This document shows, piece after piece, positions 8,313-16,775 of a stretch of 55,488 nt of DNA. Source of the DNA: Lentzea tibetensis (GTDB lineage: Bacteria > Actinomycetota > Actinomycetes > Mycobacteriales > Pseudonocardiaceae); the NCBI RefSeq assembly GCF_007845675.1, contig NZ_VOBR01000042.1, positions 1 through 55,488 of the forward strand. The letters run 5' to 3'. How positions within the stretch are numbered: the stretch's first letter is position 1; each line of letters opens with the position of its first letter. The notes under the pieces were generated by a model. The model was given only the letters and a program-made list of their open reading frames with translations, did not search any database and was not told the DNA's origin. Both the position numbers and the translations under genes were made by a program.

Positions 8313-9992
8313 ATGGTCCCGCCGCAGACGACCCCGCGCGCCAAGCAGCGTCGCGGCGAGGGGCAGTGGGCGCTCGGCTATCGCGAGCCGCTCAACCCCA
8401 ACGAGCGGAGCAAGAAGGACGACAACCCGCTCAACGTCCGCACTCGCATCGAGAACATCTACGCCCACGGCGGCTTCGACTCCATCGACCCGGCTGACCT
8501 GCGCGGACGGTTCCGCTGGTACGGCCTCTACACCCAGCGCAAGCCCGGTATCGACGGCGGCCGCACCGCCACGCTCGAGCCCGAGGAGCTGGACGACGAG
8601 TACTTCATGCTCCGCGTCCGCATCGACGGCGGCAGGCTCACCACGCAGCAGCTCGCGCTGATCGGTGAGCTCTCGCAGACCTACGCGCGCGACACCGCGG
8701 ACATCACCGACCGGCAGAACATCCAGTACCACTGGATCCGGATCGAGGACGTCCCGACGATCTGGCAGAAGCTCGAGGCCGCCGGCCTGACCACGATGGA
8801 GGCGTGCGGCGACAGCCCGCGCGTCATCCTCGGCTCCCCGGTCGCGGGCATCGCCCAGGACGAGGTCATCGACGGTTCGCCCGCGATCGACGAGATCCTC
8901 ACCCGCTACATCGGCGACCCGCGCTTCTCGAACCTGCCGCGCAAGTTCAAGACCGCGATCTCCGGGCTGCAGGACGTCGCGCACGAGGTGCACGACATCG
9001 CGTTCGTCGGCGTGAACCACCCCGAGCACGGCCCCGGTTTCGACCTTTGGGTCGGCGGCGGCCTGTCCACGAACCCCATGCTCGGCAAGCGGCTCGGCAC
9101 CTGGATCCCGCTGGACGAGGTGCCGGACGTGTGGGAGGGCGTGATCAGCGTCTTCCGCGACTACGGCTACCGCCGCCTGCGCCACCGCGCGCGGATCAAG
9201 TTCCTCGTCGCCGACTGGGGTCCCGAGAAGTTCCGGCAGATCCTGCAGGACGAGTACCTCAAGCGCGAGCTGGTCGACGGCCCCGCGCCAGAAGCACTGC
9301 CCCAGGCCCGCGACCACATCGGCGTGCACCCGCAGAAGGACGGCCTCTTCTACGTCGGCGCCGCGCCGATCGCGGGCCGCGTCTCGGGTTCCACGCTCGT
9401 CGAGGTGGCGAAGGTCGTCGAGCGCGCCGGGTCCGGCCGGGTGCGCCTGACGCCGCAGCAGAAGCTGATCGTGCTGGACGTGCCCGAGTCCGAGATCAAG
9501 ACGCTCCAGGCGGACCTCGCCAAGCTGGGCCTGCAGACCGAGCCGTCGCCGTGGCGGCGCGGCGTGATGGCCTGCACCGGCATCGAGTTCTGCAAGCTGG
9601 CGATCGTCGAGACCAAGGCCCGCGCGGTGGACCTGGTGTCCACTTTGGAGACCTCGCTCAAGGACATCGTCGACGGCGTCAGCGCGCCGATCTCGGTGCA
9701 CATCAACGGGTGCCCGAACTCGTGCGCCCGCATCCAGACGGCGGACATCGGCCTGAAGGGCCAGATCGTCACGGACGCGGACGGCAACCAGGTCGAGGGC
9801 TTCCAGGTGCACCTCGGCGGCGGGCTCGGCCTGGACGCCGGGTTCGGCCGCAAGCTGCGCGGCCACAAGGTGACCGCCGACGAGCTGTCCGACTACGTGG
9901 AGCGCGTGGTCCGCAACTTCGTGGCCCAGCGGACCGAGGACGAGCGGTTCGCCCAGTGGGTCGCTCGCGCCGAAGAGGGTGACCTCAAGTGA
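8313..9992 (+). CDS. sir: Ferredoxin-dependent assimilatory sulfite reductase
   Basis: The enzyme reduces sulfite to sulfide with six electrons from ferredoxin, using siroheme coupled to a [4Fe-4S] cluster. The 559 residues show two ferrodoxin-like halves and two siroheme/cluster halves. The cluster cysteines are C421, C427, C467 and C471 (ACTGIEFC and NGCPNSC). Tyr70 in FRWYGLYTQR and Cys165 in MEACGDSPR sit where mycobacterial NirA has its crosslinked Tyr-Cys pair next to the siroheme, a feature of sulfite rather than nitrite reductases. ATG 8313 follows GGAGGA with six-base spacing. The neighbours cysH, cysD, cysN and the sirohydrochlorin chelatase confirm the sulfite role. It is the first enzyme gene of the operon, behind the leader peptide. 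Confidence 0.93.
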   Translation: MVPPQTTPRAKQRRGEGQWALGYREPLNPNERSKKDDNPLNVRTRIENIYAHGGFDSIDPADLRGRFRWYGLYTQRKPGIDGGRTATLEPEELDDEYFMLRVRIDGGRLTTQQLALIGELSQTYARDTADITDRQNIQYHWIRIEDVPTIWQKLEAAGLTTMEACGDSPRVILGSPVAGIAQDEVIDGSPAIDEILTRYIGDPRFSNLPRKFKTAISGLQDVAHEVHDIAFVGVNHPEHGPGFDLWVGGGLSTNPMLGKRLGTWIPLDEVPDVWEGVISVFRDYGYRRLRHRARIKFLVADWGPEKFRQILQDEYLKRELVDGPAPEALPQARDHIGVHPQKDGLFYVGAAPIAGRVSGSTLVEVAKVVERAGSGRVRLTPQQKLIVLDVPESEIKTLQADLAKLGLQTEPSPWRRGVMACTGIEFCKLAIVETKARAVDLVSTLETSLKDIVDGVSAPISVHINGCPNSCARIQTADIGLKGQIVTDADGNQVEGFQVHLGGGLGLDAGFGRKLRGHKVTADELSDYVERVVRNFVAQRTEDERFAQWVARAEEGDLK

Positions 9993-10028
9993 CTGCCGGC
10001 CGACGTACGTCTCCCAGCGGAGGCTGCA

Positions 10029-10187
10029 ATGACTGAGCGTGCGACGCCCTTCTACTGCCCCTACTGCGGCGACGAGGACCTCCGCCCGCAGGAGGAACCC
10101 AGCTACTCCTGGCTCTGCTCCGGCTGCCGCCGGGTGTTCCAGGTCAAGTTCGTCGGACTCAACCTGCCTCAGGGGGTGAAGAAGTGA
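10029..10187 (+). CDS. 52-residue zinc-ribbon protein in the sulfur operon
   Basis: A small gene lies between sulfite reductase and cysH. ATG 10029 follows GGAGG (10019-10023) by five bases. The stop at 10185-10187 overlaps the cysH GTG start (GTGA). The protein has two CxxC knuckles, C10/C13 (YCPYC) and C30/C33 (LCSGC), a conserved-looking aromatic and charged linker, and a short C-terminal tail (VFQVKFVGLNLP). This is a rubredoxin-like or zinc-ribbon fold by pattern. A small protein at the same place occurs in the Streptomyces operon as I recall it. Its function is unknown. A scaffold or metal/sulfur handling role beside Sir and CysH is only suggested by the position. Confidence 0.85.
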   Translation: MTERATPFYCPYCGDEDLRPQEEPSYSWLCSGCRRVFQVKFVGLNLPQGVKK

Positions 10188-10879
10188 GTGACCTCAAGGA
10201 AGATCTGAAGATCATCGCCGAGGCGGCGGAGACCGAGCTCGCGGACGCGACCGCCCAGGAGGCGCTCGAGTGGACCGCGCGGACGTTCGGCGACAGCTTC
10301 ATCGTCGCGTCGAACATGCAGGACGCCGTGCTGATCGACCTGGCGGCCAAGGTCAAGCCGAACTTCGACGTGCTGTTCCTGGAGACGGGCTACCACTTCC
10401 CAGAGACCATCGGCGTCCGCGACGCGGTCGGCCTGGTGTACCCGGAGGTGCGGGTCGTCAACGCCGCCGCCGAGCAGTCGGTCGCCGACCAGGAGGCCGA
10501 GTTCGGCCTGCTCTACCAGTCGGATCCGGCGAAGTGCTGCCACCTCCGCAAGGTCGTCCCGCTGCGCAACGAGCTCGCGAAGTACGACGCCTGGGTCACC
10601 GGCGTGCGCCGCGTGGACGCGCCGACGCGGGCGAACACGCCGATCGTGCAGTGGGACGAGCGCAACGGACTGGTGAAGATCAACCCGATCGCGCCGTGGA
10701 GCGACGACGAGTTCAACGGCTACCTCCACTCGAACGGGATCCTGGAGAACCTGCTGGTGCAGGAGGGATATCCGTCGATCGGCTGCGCGCCGTGCACGGC
10801 CAAGCCGCTGCCGGGTCAGGACGCGCGGAGCGGCCGCTGGGCCGGTTCCGCGAAGACAGAATGCGGGTTGCACGGATGA
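10184..10879 (+). CDS. cysH: Adenylylsulfate (APS) reductase
   Basis: CysH reduces adenylylsulfate to sulfite and AMP using thioredoxin. The 231 residues include the PP-loop-like nucleotide-binding region and LETGYHFPET. The iron-sulfur cysteine pairs are C118-C119 (AKCCHLRK) and C201/C204 (IGCAPCT), and the catalytic tail is ECGLHG (C227). The two Cys pairs bind [4Fe-4S] and mark the APS-type enzyme; PAPS-type CysH lacks them. This fits the operon, which has cysD and cysN but no APS kinase (cysC) between cysH and cysD. The GTG start overlaps the zinc-ribbon stop, and the TGA stop overlaps the cysD ATG. Confidence 0.94.
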   Translation: MSDLKEDLKIIAEAAETELADATAQEALEWTARTFGDSFIVASNMQDAVLIDLAAKVKPNFDVLFLETGYHFPETIGVRDAVGLVYPEVRVVNAAAEQSVADQEAEFGLLYQSDPAKCCHLRKVVPLRNELAKYDAWVTGVRRVDAPTRANTPIVQWDERNGLVKINPIAPWSDDEFNGYLHSNGILENLLVQEGYPSIGCAPCTAKPLPGQDARSGRWAGSAKTECGLHG

Positions 10880-11775
10880 CACTGGCTCTGGACACGCTGG
10901 GACGTCTCGAATCCGAGGCGATTCACATCTTCCGCGAGGTAGCGGGAGAGTTCGACCGACCGGTGATCCTCTTCTCCGGCGGCAAGGACTCGACGCTGCT
11001 GCTGCACCTCGCGATCAAGGCGTTCTACCCCGCTCCGGTGCCGTTCCCGCTGCTGCACGTGGACACCGGGCACAACTTCGACGAGGTCATCGAGTTCCGC
11101 GACCGCGTCGTCGCACAGCACGGCCTGCGCCTGGAAGTGGCTCACGTGCAGGACTGGATCGACGACGGCAGGCTCCAGGAGCGCCCGGACGGCACGCGCA
11201 ACCCGTTGCAGACGGTGCCGCTGCTGGACTCGATCACCGCGCACAAGTACGACGCGGTGTTCGGCGGCGGCCGTCGCGACGAGGAGCGCGCCCGCGCCAA
11301 GGAGCGGATCTTCAGCCTGCGCAACGCGTTCGGCCAGTGGGAGCCGAAGCGGCAGCGCCCGGAGCTGTGGAACCTCTACAACGGCAGGCACCGCGCCGGT
11401 GAGCACGTGCGGGTGTTCCCGCTGTCGAACTGGACCGAGCTGGACGTGTGGAACTACATCGCCCGCGAGGGCGTGGAGCTGCCGTCGATCTACTACGCGC
11501 ACGAGCGCGAGGTCTACCTGCGTGACGGCATGTGGCTCGCCGAAGGCCCGTGGGGCTCGGCGCGCGACGACGAGACGTTGCTGCGCAAGACGGTCCGCTA
11601 CCGCACGGTCGGCGACGGCTCGTGCACCGGTGCGGTCGAGTCCGACGCCGCCGACATCGAGACGGTCATCGCCGAGGTCGCGGCGTCGCGCTTGACGGAG
11701 CGCGGTGCGACCCGAGCGGACGACCGGTTGTCCGAGGCCGCCATGGAAGACCGCAAGCGGGAGGGCTACTTCTAA
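10876..11775 (+). CDS. cysD: Sulfate adenylyltransferase subunit 2
   Basis: CysD is the catalytic ATP-pyrophosphatase subunit of ATP sulfurylase, forming adenylylsulfate from sulfate and ATP with the GTPase CysN. The 299 residues show the PP-loop SGGKDSTLLLHLA near residue 35. They also contain LLHVDTGHNFDEVIEFRD, the FGGGRRDEERARAKER block and the C-terminal DRLSEAAMEDRKREGYF, all typical of CysD. The start is ATG 10876, chosen because it overlaps the cysH stop as ATGA and gives the family length; longer upstream frames only run through cysH. The stop lies one base before the cysN start. Confidence 0.95.
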   Translation: MTLALDTLGRLESEAIHIFREVAGEFDRPVILFSGGKDSTLLLHLAIKAFYPAPVPFPLLHVDTGHNFDEVIEFRDRVVAQHGLRLEVAHVQDWIDDGRLQERPDGTRNPLQTVPLLDSITAHKYDAVFGGGRRDEERARAKERIFSLRNAFGQWEPKRQRPELWNLYNGRHRAGEHVRVFPLSNWTELDVWNYIAREGVELPSIYYAHEREVYLRDGMWLAEGPWGSARDDETLLRKTVRYRTVGDGSCTGAVESDAADIETVIAEVAASRLTERGATRADDRLSEAAMEDRKREGYF

Positions 11776-11776
11776 C

Positions 11777-13120
11777 ATGAGCGACCTGTTGAGGCTTGCC
11801 ACGGCGGGCAGCGTGGACGACGGGAAGTCCACGCTGGTCGGCAGGCTGCTCTACGACACCAAGTCCGTGCTGGCGGACACGCTCGACGCCGTCCACCGGG
11901 CGAGCGCCGACCGCGGACTGTCCACTCCGGACCTCTCGCTGCTCGTCGACGGGCTGCGGTCCGAGCGCGAGCAGGGCATCACGATCGACGTGGCGTACCG
12001 GTACTTCGCGACGCCGAAACGGTCCTTCGTGCTCGCGGACACCCCCGGCCACGTGCAGTACACCCGCAACACGGTGACCGGTGCGTCGACCGCGCAGCTC
12101 GCGGTGCTGCTGGTGGACGCGCGCAAGGGCGTCATCGAGCAGACCCGGCGCCACGCGGCCGTGCTCGCCCTGCTGGGCGTGCCGCGGCTGGTGCTCGCGG
12201 TCAACAAGATCGACCTGGTCGGCTACGACGAGGTGACGTTCTCCCGGATCGCCAAGGAGTTCACCGCGCACGCGGTCGAGCTGGGCTACACCGAGGACAG
12301 CGTGCTGGAGATCCCGGTCTCCGCGCTCGCAGGCGACAACGTGGTGGAGCGCTCGGCGAACACGCCCTGGTACACCGGCCCCACGCTGCTGGAGCACCTG
12401 GAGGACGTGCCGGTCGAGCCGGACCCGCACGACGCGCCGTTCCGCTTCCCGGTGCAGTACGTGATCCGGCCGCGCACGCCCGAGTTCCCCGACTACCGCG
12501 GCTACGCGGGGCTGGTCGCGTCCGGCACCGTGCAGGTCGGTGACGAGATCGTCGTGCTGCCCTCGGGCATCCGCACGACCGTCACGAAGATCGACACGGC
12601 GGACGGGCCGCTGGACGAGGCCGCCGCGGGCCAGTCGGTGACGCTGTTGCTCGCCGACGACGTGGACATCTCGCGCGGCGACCTGATCGCCGACGCGGGC
12701 AACCCGCCGGAGGTGACCGACGACATCGACGCCACGCTGTGCTGGCTGGCCGAGAAGCCGCTGACGCCCGGCGCACGGGTTCTGGTCAAGCACGGGGCGC
12801 GCACCGTGCAGGCCATCGTCACGGAGCTGCGCGACCGCTTCGACGAGCAGAAGCTGTCCAGTGTGGACAGCCCCGGCTCGTTGAAGCTGAACGAGATCGG
12901 CCGAGTGGCTCTGCGCACCGCGGAGCCGGTTCCACTGGACGACTACAGCAACAGCCGGCGCACCGGGGCGTTCCTGGTGATCGACGCGAGCGACGGAAGC
13001 ACGCTCGCCGCCGGGCTTGTCGGGGCTCCGCTGCCGGTCATGGACGGCGTGGAGAGCTGTACCGAGGGCGGCGTCACAGCCGCCCGTGATTCTCACGCCC
13101 TCGTCTCCCCCGGTCCCTGA
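11777..13120 (+). CDS. cysN: Sulfate adenylyltransferase subunit 1 (GTPase)
   Basis: CysN is an EF-Tu-like GTPase whose GTP hydrolysis drives APS synthesis by CysD. The 447 residues contain the G1 loop GSVDDGKST, G2 region EREQGITIDVAYRYF, DTPGH, NKID and SALAGDNV, followed by two beta-barrel domains. Its length shows it ends after the third domain: there is no fused APS kinase, unlike the bifunctional mycobacterial CysNC. Together with the APS-type CysH this points to direct APS reduction without a PAPS step in this operon. The gene starts one base after the cysD stop. Confidence 0.95.
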   Translation: MSDLLRLATAGSVDDGKSTLVGRLLYDTKSVLADTLDAVHRASADRGLSTPDLSLLVDGLRSEREQGITIDVAYRYFATPKRSFVLADTPGHVQYTRNTVTGASTAQLAVLLVDARKGVIEQTRRHAAVLALLGVPRLVLAVNKIDLVGYDEVTFSRIAKEFTAHAVELGYTEDSVLEIPVSALAGDNVVERSANTPWYTGPTLLEHLEDVPVEPDPHDAPFRFPVQYVIRPRTPEFPDYRGYAGLVASGTVQVGDEIVVLPSGIRTTVTKIDTADGPLDEAAAGQSVTLLLADDVDISRGDLIADAGNPPEVTDDIDATLCWLAEKPLTPGARVLVKHGARTVQAIVTELRDRFDEQKLSSVDSPGSLKLNEIGRVALRTAEPVPLDDYSNSRRTGAFLVIDASDGSTLAAGLVGAPLPVMDGVESCTEGGVTAARDSHALVSPGP

Positions 13121-13134
13121 AAGGTTCAACTTCC

Positions 13135-14196
13135 GTGAGCACCAAGCGTTTTCTGACGACATCACTGGCCGTACTGACCGCCTTCGCCGCCATCGCCGGA
13201 TGCTCACGCGCCGGGAGCAGTGACGCCCCTGCTCCCGCCGATGACAAGGGTGCCGCCGCCGAGGTCCGCGTCGGGTACTTCCCGAACGTGACCCACGCCG
13301 CCGCCCTGATCGGTGTTGAGAAGGAGCTCTTCAAGAAAGAGCTCGGTTCCACCAAGCTCACCACCCAGACCTTCAACGCGGGTCCGGACGAGGTGAACGC
13401 GCTGCTCGGCGAGTCGCTGGACGTCGCGTACATCGGTTCCGGCCCGGCCATCAACGCCTACTCGAAGTCCAAGGGCGAGGCCGTCAAGCTGATCGCGGGT
13501 GCGACGTCCGGTGGCGCGCAGCTCGTGGTGAAGCCCGAGATCAACTCGATCGAGGACCTCAAGGGCAAGGTCATCGCCACGCCGCAGCTCGGCAACACGC
13601 AGGACGTGTCGCTGAAGAAGCACCTGGCGGAGAAGGGACTCACCGGCCAGGTCACGGTCACGAACGTGGAGAACGCCCAGTCGCTCGACCTGTTCAAGAA
13701 GGGCGACATCGCCGCGGCCTGGTCGCCGCAGCCGTGGTCCGCGCGCCTGGTCGCCGAGGCGGGCGCGAAGGTGCTGCTGGACGAGAAGACCCTGTGGGAG
13801 GGCGGCGCGTTCCCGACCACGGTGATCATCGTGCGGACTAAGTTCCTCAAGGAGCACCCGCAGACCGTCGAGGCGATCCTCAAGGGTCACGTCGCGGCCA
13901 TCGACTGGGCGAAGAACAACAAGGACGACGCCAAGAAGGCCGTCAACGCCGCGCTGGAGAAGCTCACGTCCAAGAAGCTCGGCGACAAGATCCTCGACGC
14001 CGCGTGGGACAACATCGAGCTCACCACCGACGCGCAGGCCAAGACGTTCCCGCAGCTCGCCAAGGACGCCGTCACCGCGGGCATCGCGAAGGAAGCCGCG
14101 AACGTCGCCGGGTACGCCGACTTCACGTTGCTGAACAAGGTCCTGCAAGCGCAGGGCAAGCCGCAGGTCGAAGCAGCAGGTCTGGACAAGAAGTAG
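13135..14196 (+). CDS. ABC transporter substrate-binding lipoprotein (SsuA/NrtA-like)
   Basis: The 353 residues begin with a lipoprotein signal (AFAAIAGC, Cys23), then a Ser/Ala/Pro spacer and a periplasmic-binding fold with VRVGYFPNVTHAAALIG. It also has FNAGPDEVNALLGESLDVAYIGSGP and ATPQLGNTQDVSLKK segments, as in the SsuA/TauA/NrtA family. It would capture an oxidised sulfur or similar anion at the outer face of the membrane. It starts at GTG 13135, 14 bases after cysN, and is followed by its ATPase and permease. No sulfonate monooxygenase (SsuD/TauD) is nearby. With the sulfate-reduction genes alongside, sulfate or a sulfate-like anion is as likely a ligand as an alkanesulfonate. Confidence 0.88.
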   Translation: MSTKRFLTTSLAVLTAFAAIAGCSRAGSSDAPAPADDKGAAAEVRVGYFPNVTHAAALIGVEKELFKKELGSTKLTTQTFNAGPDEVNALLGESLDVAYIGSGPAINAYSKSKGEAVKLIAGATSGGAQLVVKPEINSIEDLKGKVIATPQLGNTQDVSLKKHLAEKGLTGQVTVTNVENAQSLDLFKKGDIAAAWSPQPWSARLVAEAGAKVLLDEKTLWEGGAFPTTVIIVRTKFLKEHPQTVEAILKGHVAAIDWAKNNKDDAKKAVNAALEKLTSKKLGDKILDAAWDNIELTTDAQAKTFPQLAKDAVTAGIAKEAANVAGYADFTLLNKVLQAQGKPQVEAAGLDKK

Positions 14197-14222
14197 TTCT
14201 TTTCGAGGGGAAGAGGCACACC

Positions 14223-15005
14223 ATGACCGCCACGCTCGAGACCTCCGTCGCCCGATCCACTTCGGACACCGCGGTGGCGCTTTCCGGAGTCAGCAAGGTG
14301 TTCGGCCACGGCAGCTCGGCCGTGGCGGCGCTCGACGGCGTCGACCTGCGGGTCAAGCCGGGCGAGTTCGTGTGCCTCCTCGGCGCGTCGGGCTGCGGCA
14401 AGAGCACGCTGCTGAACCTCGTCGCGGGGCTCGACAGCCCCACGGCGGGCAGCATCGAGCTCAGCACGTCGCGCCCGGCCGTCATGTTCCAGGAGCCCGC
14501 CCTCATGCCGTGGCTCACGGCGTCGCGCAACGTCGAGCTGGCGTTGCGCTTCGCCGGGGTCGGCCGCGCCGACCGGCGCCGTCAGGCCGGCGAGCTGCTG
14601 GAGCTGGTGCGACTCGGCGACGTCGCGGGCAAGCGCCCGCACGAGCTGTCCGGCGGCATGCGCCAGCGCGTCGCACTGGCCCGTTCGCTGGCGTCCACGC
14701 TGGCGTCGGGTGACGCGCCCGGCCTCCTGCTGATGGACGAGCCGTTCGCCGCGCTCGACGCCATCACCCGCGACGTGCTGCAGGCGGAGCTGTTGCGCGT
14801 CTGGGAGACCACCAACACCGCGATCATCTTCGTGACGCACGACGTCCGCGAGGCGGTCCGGCTGGGCCAGCGCGTCGTGCTGCTGTCGTCACGCCCCGGC
14901 CGCGTCGTGCGCGAGTGGTCGGTCGACGGCGTCACCGACTCGGTCGCCGTGCTGGACGAGATCAACACCCACCTGCGAGAGGTCATCAGTGGCCACGCCT
15001 CATGA
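14223..15005 (+). CDS. ABC transporter ATP-binding protein (SsuB-like)
   Basis: This 260-residue importer ATPase powers the uptake system encoded around it. It has Walker A GASGCGKST, Q-loop FQEPALMPWL, signature LSGGMRQRV, Walker B LLLMDEPFAALD and the H-loop THDVREA. The match is to the nitrate/sulfonate/taurine ATPase group. ATG 14223 follows a purine-rich GAGGGGAAGAGG site; longer frames to the left run inside the binding-protein gene. Its 3' end overlaps the permease start by 17 bases, which ties their translation. Confidence 0.92.
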   Translation: MTATLETSVARSTSDTAVALSGVSKVFGHGSSAVAALDGVDLRVKPGEFVCLLGASGCGKSTLLNLVAGLDSPTAGSIELSTSRPAVMFQEPALMPWLTASRNVELALRFAGVGRADRRRQAGELLELVRLGDVAGKRPHELSGGMRQRVALARSLASTLASGDAPGLLLMDEPFAALDAITRDVLQAELLRVWETTNTAIIFVTHDVREAVRLGQRVVLLSSRPGRVVREWSVDGVTDSVAVLDEINTHLREVISGHAS

Positions 15006-15861
15006 CACCCTGGAAGCGGTAGGCGCGGGCCTCGACGCACTGGACGCGCCGGTCGCGTCGCACCGAGCGCCCGTGTGGCAACGCTTCCTGAAGACCGGGG
15101 TGCCGCCGCTGGTCGCGTTCGCGCTGCTGCTCGGCGTGTGGCAGGGCCTGTGGGCGTCGGCGATCCTGCCGGAGTTCCAGCTGCCGTCGCCGCTGTCGGT
15201 GTGGAACGAGCTGGTGTCGTCGATCTCCTCCGGCGAGGCGTTCGGCATCCTCTGGACCTCGTTGCACCGCGCGGTGTTCGGCTTCATCGCGGCCGTTCTC
15301 ATCGCCACGCCACTGGGCCTGCTGGTGGCGAAGGTGCGGGTGGTCCGCGCGGCCATCGGCTCCCTGCTCACCGGTCTGCAGTCGCTGCCGTCCGTGGCGT
15401 GGGTACCGGCCGCGATCCTGTGGTTCGGCGTCACCCCGTCGACGATCTACTTCGTCGTGCTCATGGGTTCCGTGCCGTCCATCGCCAACGGCCTGGTCGC
15501 AGGCATCGACCAGATCCCACCGCTGCTGCCGCGCGTCGGCCGTGCGCTGGGCGCCGGTCGGCTGGCTTCCGCCCGGCACATCCTGCTGCCCGCCGCCCTG
15601 CCCGGCTACCTGGCAGGCCTGAAGCAGGGCTGGGCGTTCTCGTGGCGGTCGCTGATGGCCGCCGAGATCATCGCGACGTCCCCGCAGCTCGGCGTCGGGC
15701 TCGGCCAGTACCTGCACAACGGTTCCTCGTTGAACGACATCAACATGGTGATCGCGGCGATCTTCCTGATCCTGTTGGTGGGCATCGGGATCGAGCTGCT
15801 GCTGTTCCGCCCGCTGGAGCGCGCCGTGCTGCGGGCTCGTGGTCTGACGGGGGCGCTGTGA
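14989..15861 (+). CDS. ABC transporter permease (SsuC-like)
   Basis: The 290-residue integral membrane subunit has about six hydrophobic segments. After a charged N-terminus the first lies near residues 35-55. A MetI-type EAA loop sits near the C-terminal half (ALGAGRLASARHILLPAALPGYLAGLKQGWAFSW, quoted only in part by key residues A-G-R and the L-P-A-A-L-P motif). It belongs to the BPD_transp_1 family used by sulfonate and nitrate importers. It starts at GTG 14989 inside the end of the ATPase gene and its stop overlaps the next gene as GTGA. Confidence 0.9.
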   Translation: MATPHDTLEAVGAGLDALDAPVASHRAPVWQRFLKTGVPPLVAFALLLGVWQGLWASAILPEFQLPSPLSVWNELVSSISSGEAFGILWTSLHRAVFGFIAAVLIATPLGLLVAKVRVVRAAIGSLLTGLQSLPSVAWVPAAILWFGVTPSTIYFVVLMGSVPSIANGLVAGIDQIPPLLPRVGRALGAGRLASARHILLPAALPGYLAGLKQGWAFSWRSLMAAEIIATSPQLGVGLGQYLHNGSSLNDINMVIAAIFLILLVGIGIELLLFRPLERAVLRARGLTGAL

Positions 15862-16592
15862 GCTTCGTTTCCGGTCCCTGCTCGGCAGGTCCGCCGCCGC
15901 TGGTCGCGGTGGCGCACGGCAGCCGCGATCCGCGTTCCGCCGCGACCGTGCACGCCCTGCTCGACGTGGTGCGCTCGCTGCGCCCGTCGCTGGACGTGCG
16001 CGGCGCGTTCCTCGACCTGTCCGCTCCGCGGCTGTCCGACGTGCTGCGCGGCCCGGCCGTTGTCGTACCCCTGTTGCTGGGCAAGGCTTTTCACGCGCGC
16101 GTCGACGTGCCCGCCGCCGTGGCCGAGTCTCGGGTTCCCGCTGTGGTGTCGGACGTGCTCGGGCCGTCGCCCCTGCTGGAGTCCGCGGCCCTGCGGCGGT
16201 TGGCCGAGGCCGGGGTGACGTTCGGGGACTCCTCGCTCGGTGTGGTGCTCGCGGCGGCCGGGTCGTCGCACGCGCCCGCCAACGAGGCTGTTGCCTCGGT
16301 TGCCCGGCGGTGGGCTCGTGAGTCGGGGTGGGCCGGGGTCGAGCCCGCGTTCGCCTCTGCCGCTTCTCCTGACGTGCCAACGGCTGTCGCTCGGTTGCGG
16401 GCGCGTGGGGCCACCCGGATCGCTGTTGCCTCGTGGTTCCTGGCGCCAGGGTTGTTGCCCGATCGCATCGCTTCGCTCGCCGGGGACGCCGTGGTGGCTG
16501 CGCCGTTGGGGGCGGACATCGAGGTGGCTGAGCTGATTCTCAGCCGCTACTCGGAGGCTCTGGCGGAGGAGCGCACAGCCCGTTCCGCGTAG
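15858..16592 (+). CDS. Sirohydrochlorin ferrochelatase-like protein (CbiX/SirB family)
   Basis: The enzyme inserts Fe2+ into sirohydrochlorin to make siroheme, the cofactor of the sulfite reductase at the front of the operon. The 244 residues form two CbiX-like halves. The first starts with VAVAHGSRDPRS, with the metal-binding His of AHGSR, and carries LLGKAFHARVDVP with the second His. The second half starts at about residue 125 (LGVVLAAAGSSHAPAN) and is degenerate. Family members in the same operon position occur in mycobacteria (Che1) and Streptomyces. It overlaps the permease stop by GTGA and is the last gene of the sulfur operon. Confidence 0.88.
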   Translation: MSFVSGPCSAGPPPLVAVAHGSRDPRSAATVHALLDVVRSLRPSLDVRGAFLDLSAPRLSDVLRGPAVVVPLLLGKAFHARVDVPAAVAESRVPAVVSDVLGPSPLLESAALRRLAEAGVTFGDSSLGVVLAAAGSSHAPANEAVASVARRWARESGWAGVEPAFASAASPDVPTAVARLRARGATRIAVASWFLAPGLLPDRIASLAGDAVVAAPLGADIEVAELILSRYSEALAEERTARSA

Positions 16593-16692
16593 CCGGCGAC
16601 CTGTCTCAATCCGATGACGGCATTTGCCCTGAACACGAGGCCCACCAGCCCGCGTCGCGCAGGGCCATCCGGGCGATGTGAACTGTGAAGTG

Positions 16693-16721
16693 TTGACGTG
16701 AAACCTACTCACGAGTAGGCA
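16693..16721 (+). promoter_or_regulatory. Promoter with overlapping palindrome upstream of the secreted protein
   Basis: TTGACG (16693-16698) and TAGGCA (16716-16721) are separated by 17 bases and resemble an actinobacterial housekeeping promoter. A perfect inverted repeat, CCTACTC-AC-GAGTAGG (16704-16719), fills the spacer and touches the -10 box. A repressor bound there would block RNA polymerase. The repeat has the size of a TetR-type operator; no regulator gene of that type is in the window. Confidence 0.5.
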
Positions 16722-16775
16722 GAAACCTGCCGCGGTCAGCTGGACGCCCTCGCCACCTCAACGGGGAGAGGCACC

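Noticed and set aside
8043-9866. 607-codon minus-strand frame antisense to sulfite reductase
   Set aside because: Same high-GC shadow effect; the plus-strand protein has all catalytic motifs.
11777-13120. Bifunctional CysNC (fused APS kinase)
   Set aside because: The protein ends at 447 residues after the third EF-Tu-like domain; no APS kinase motif follows.
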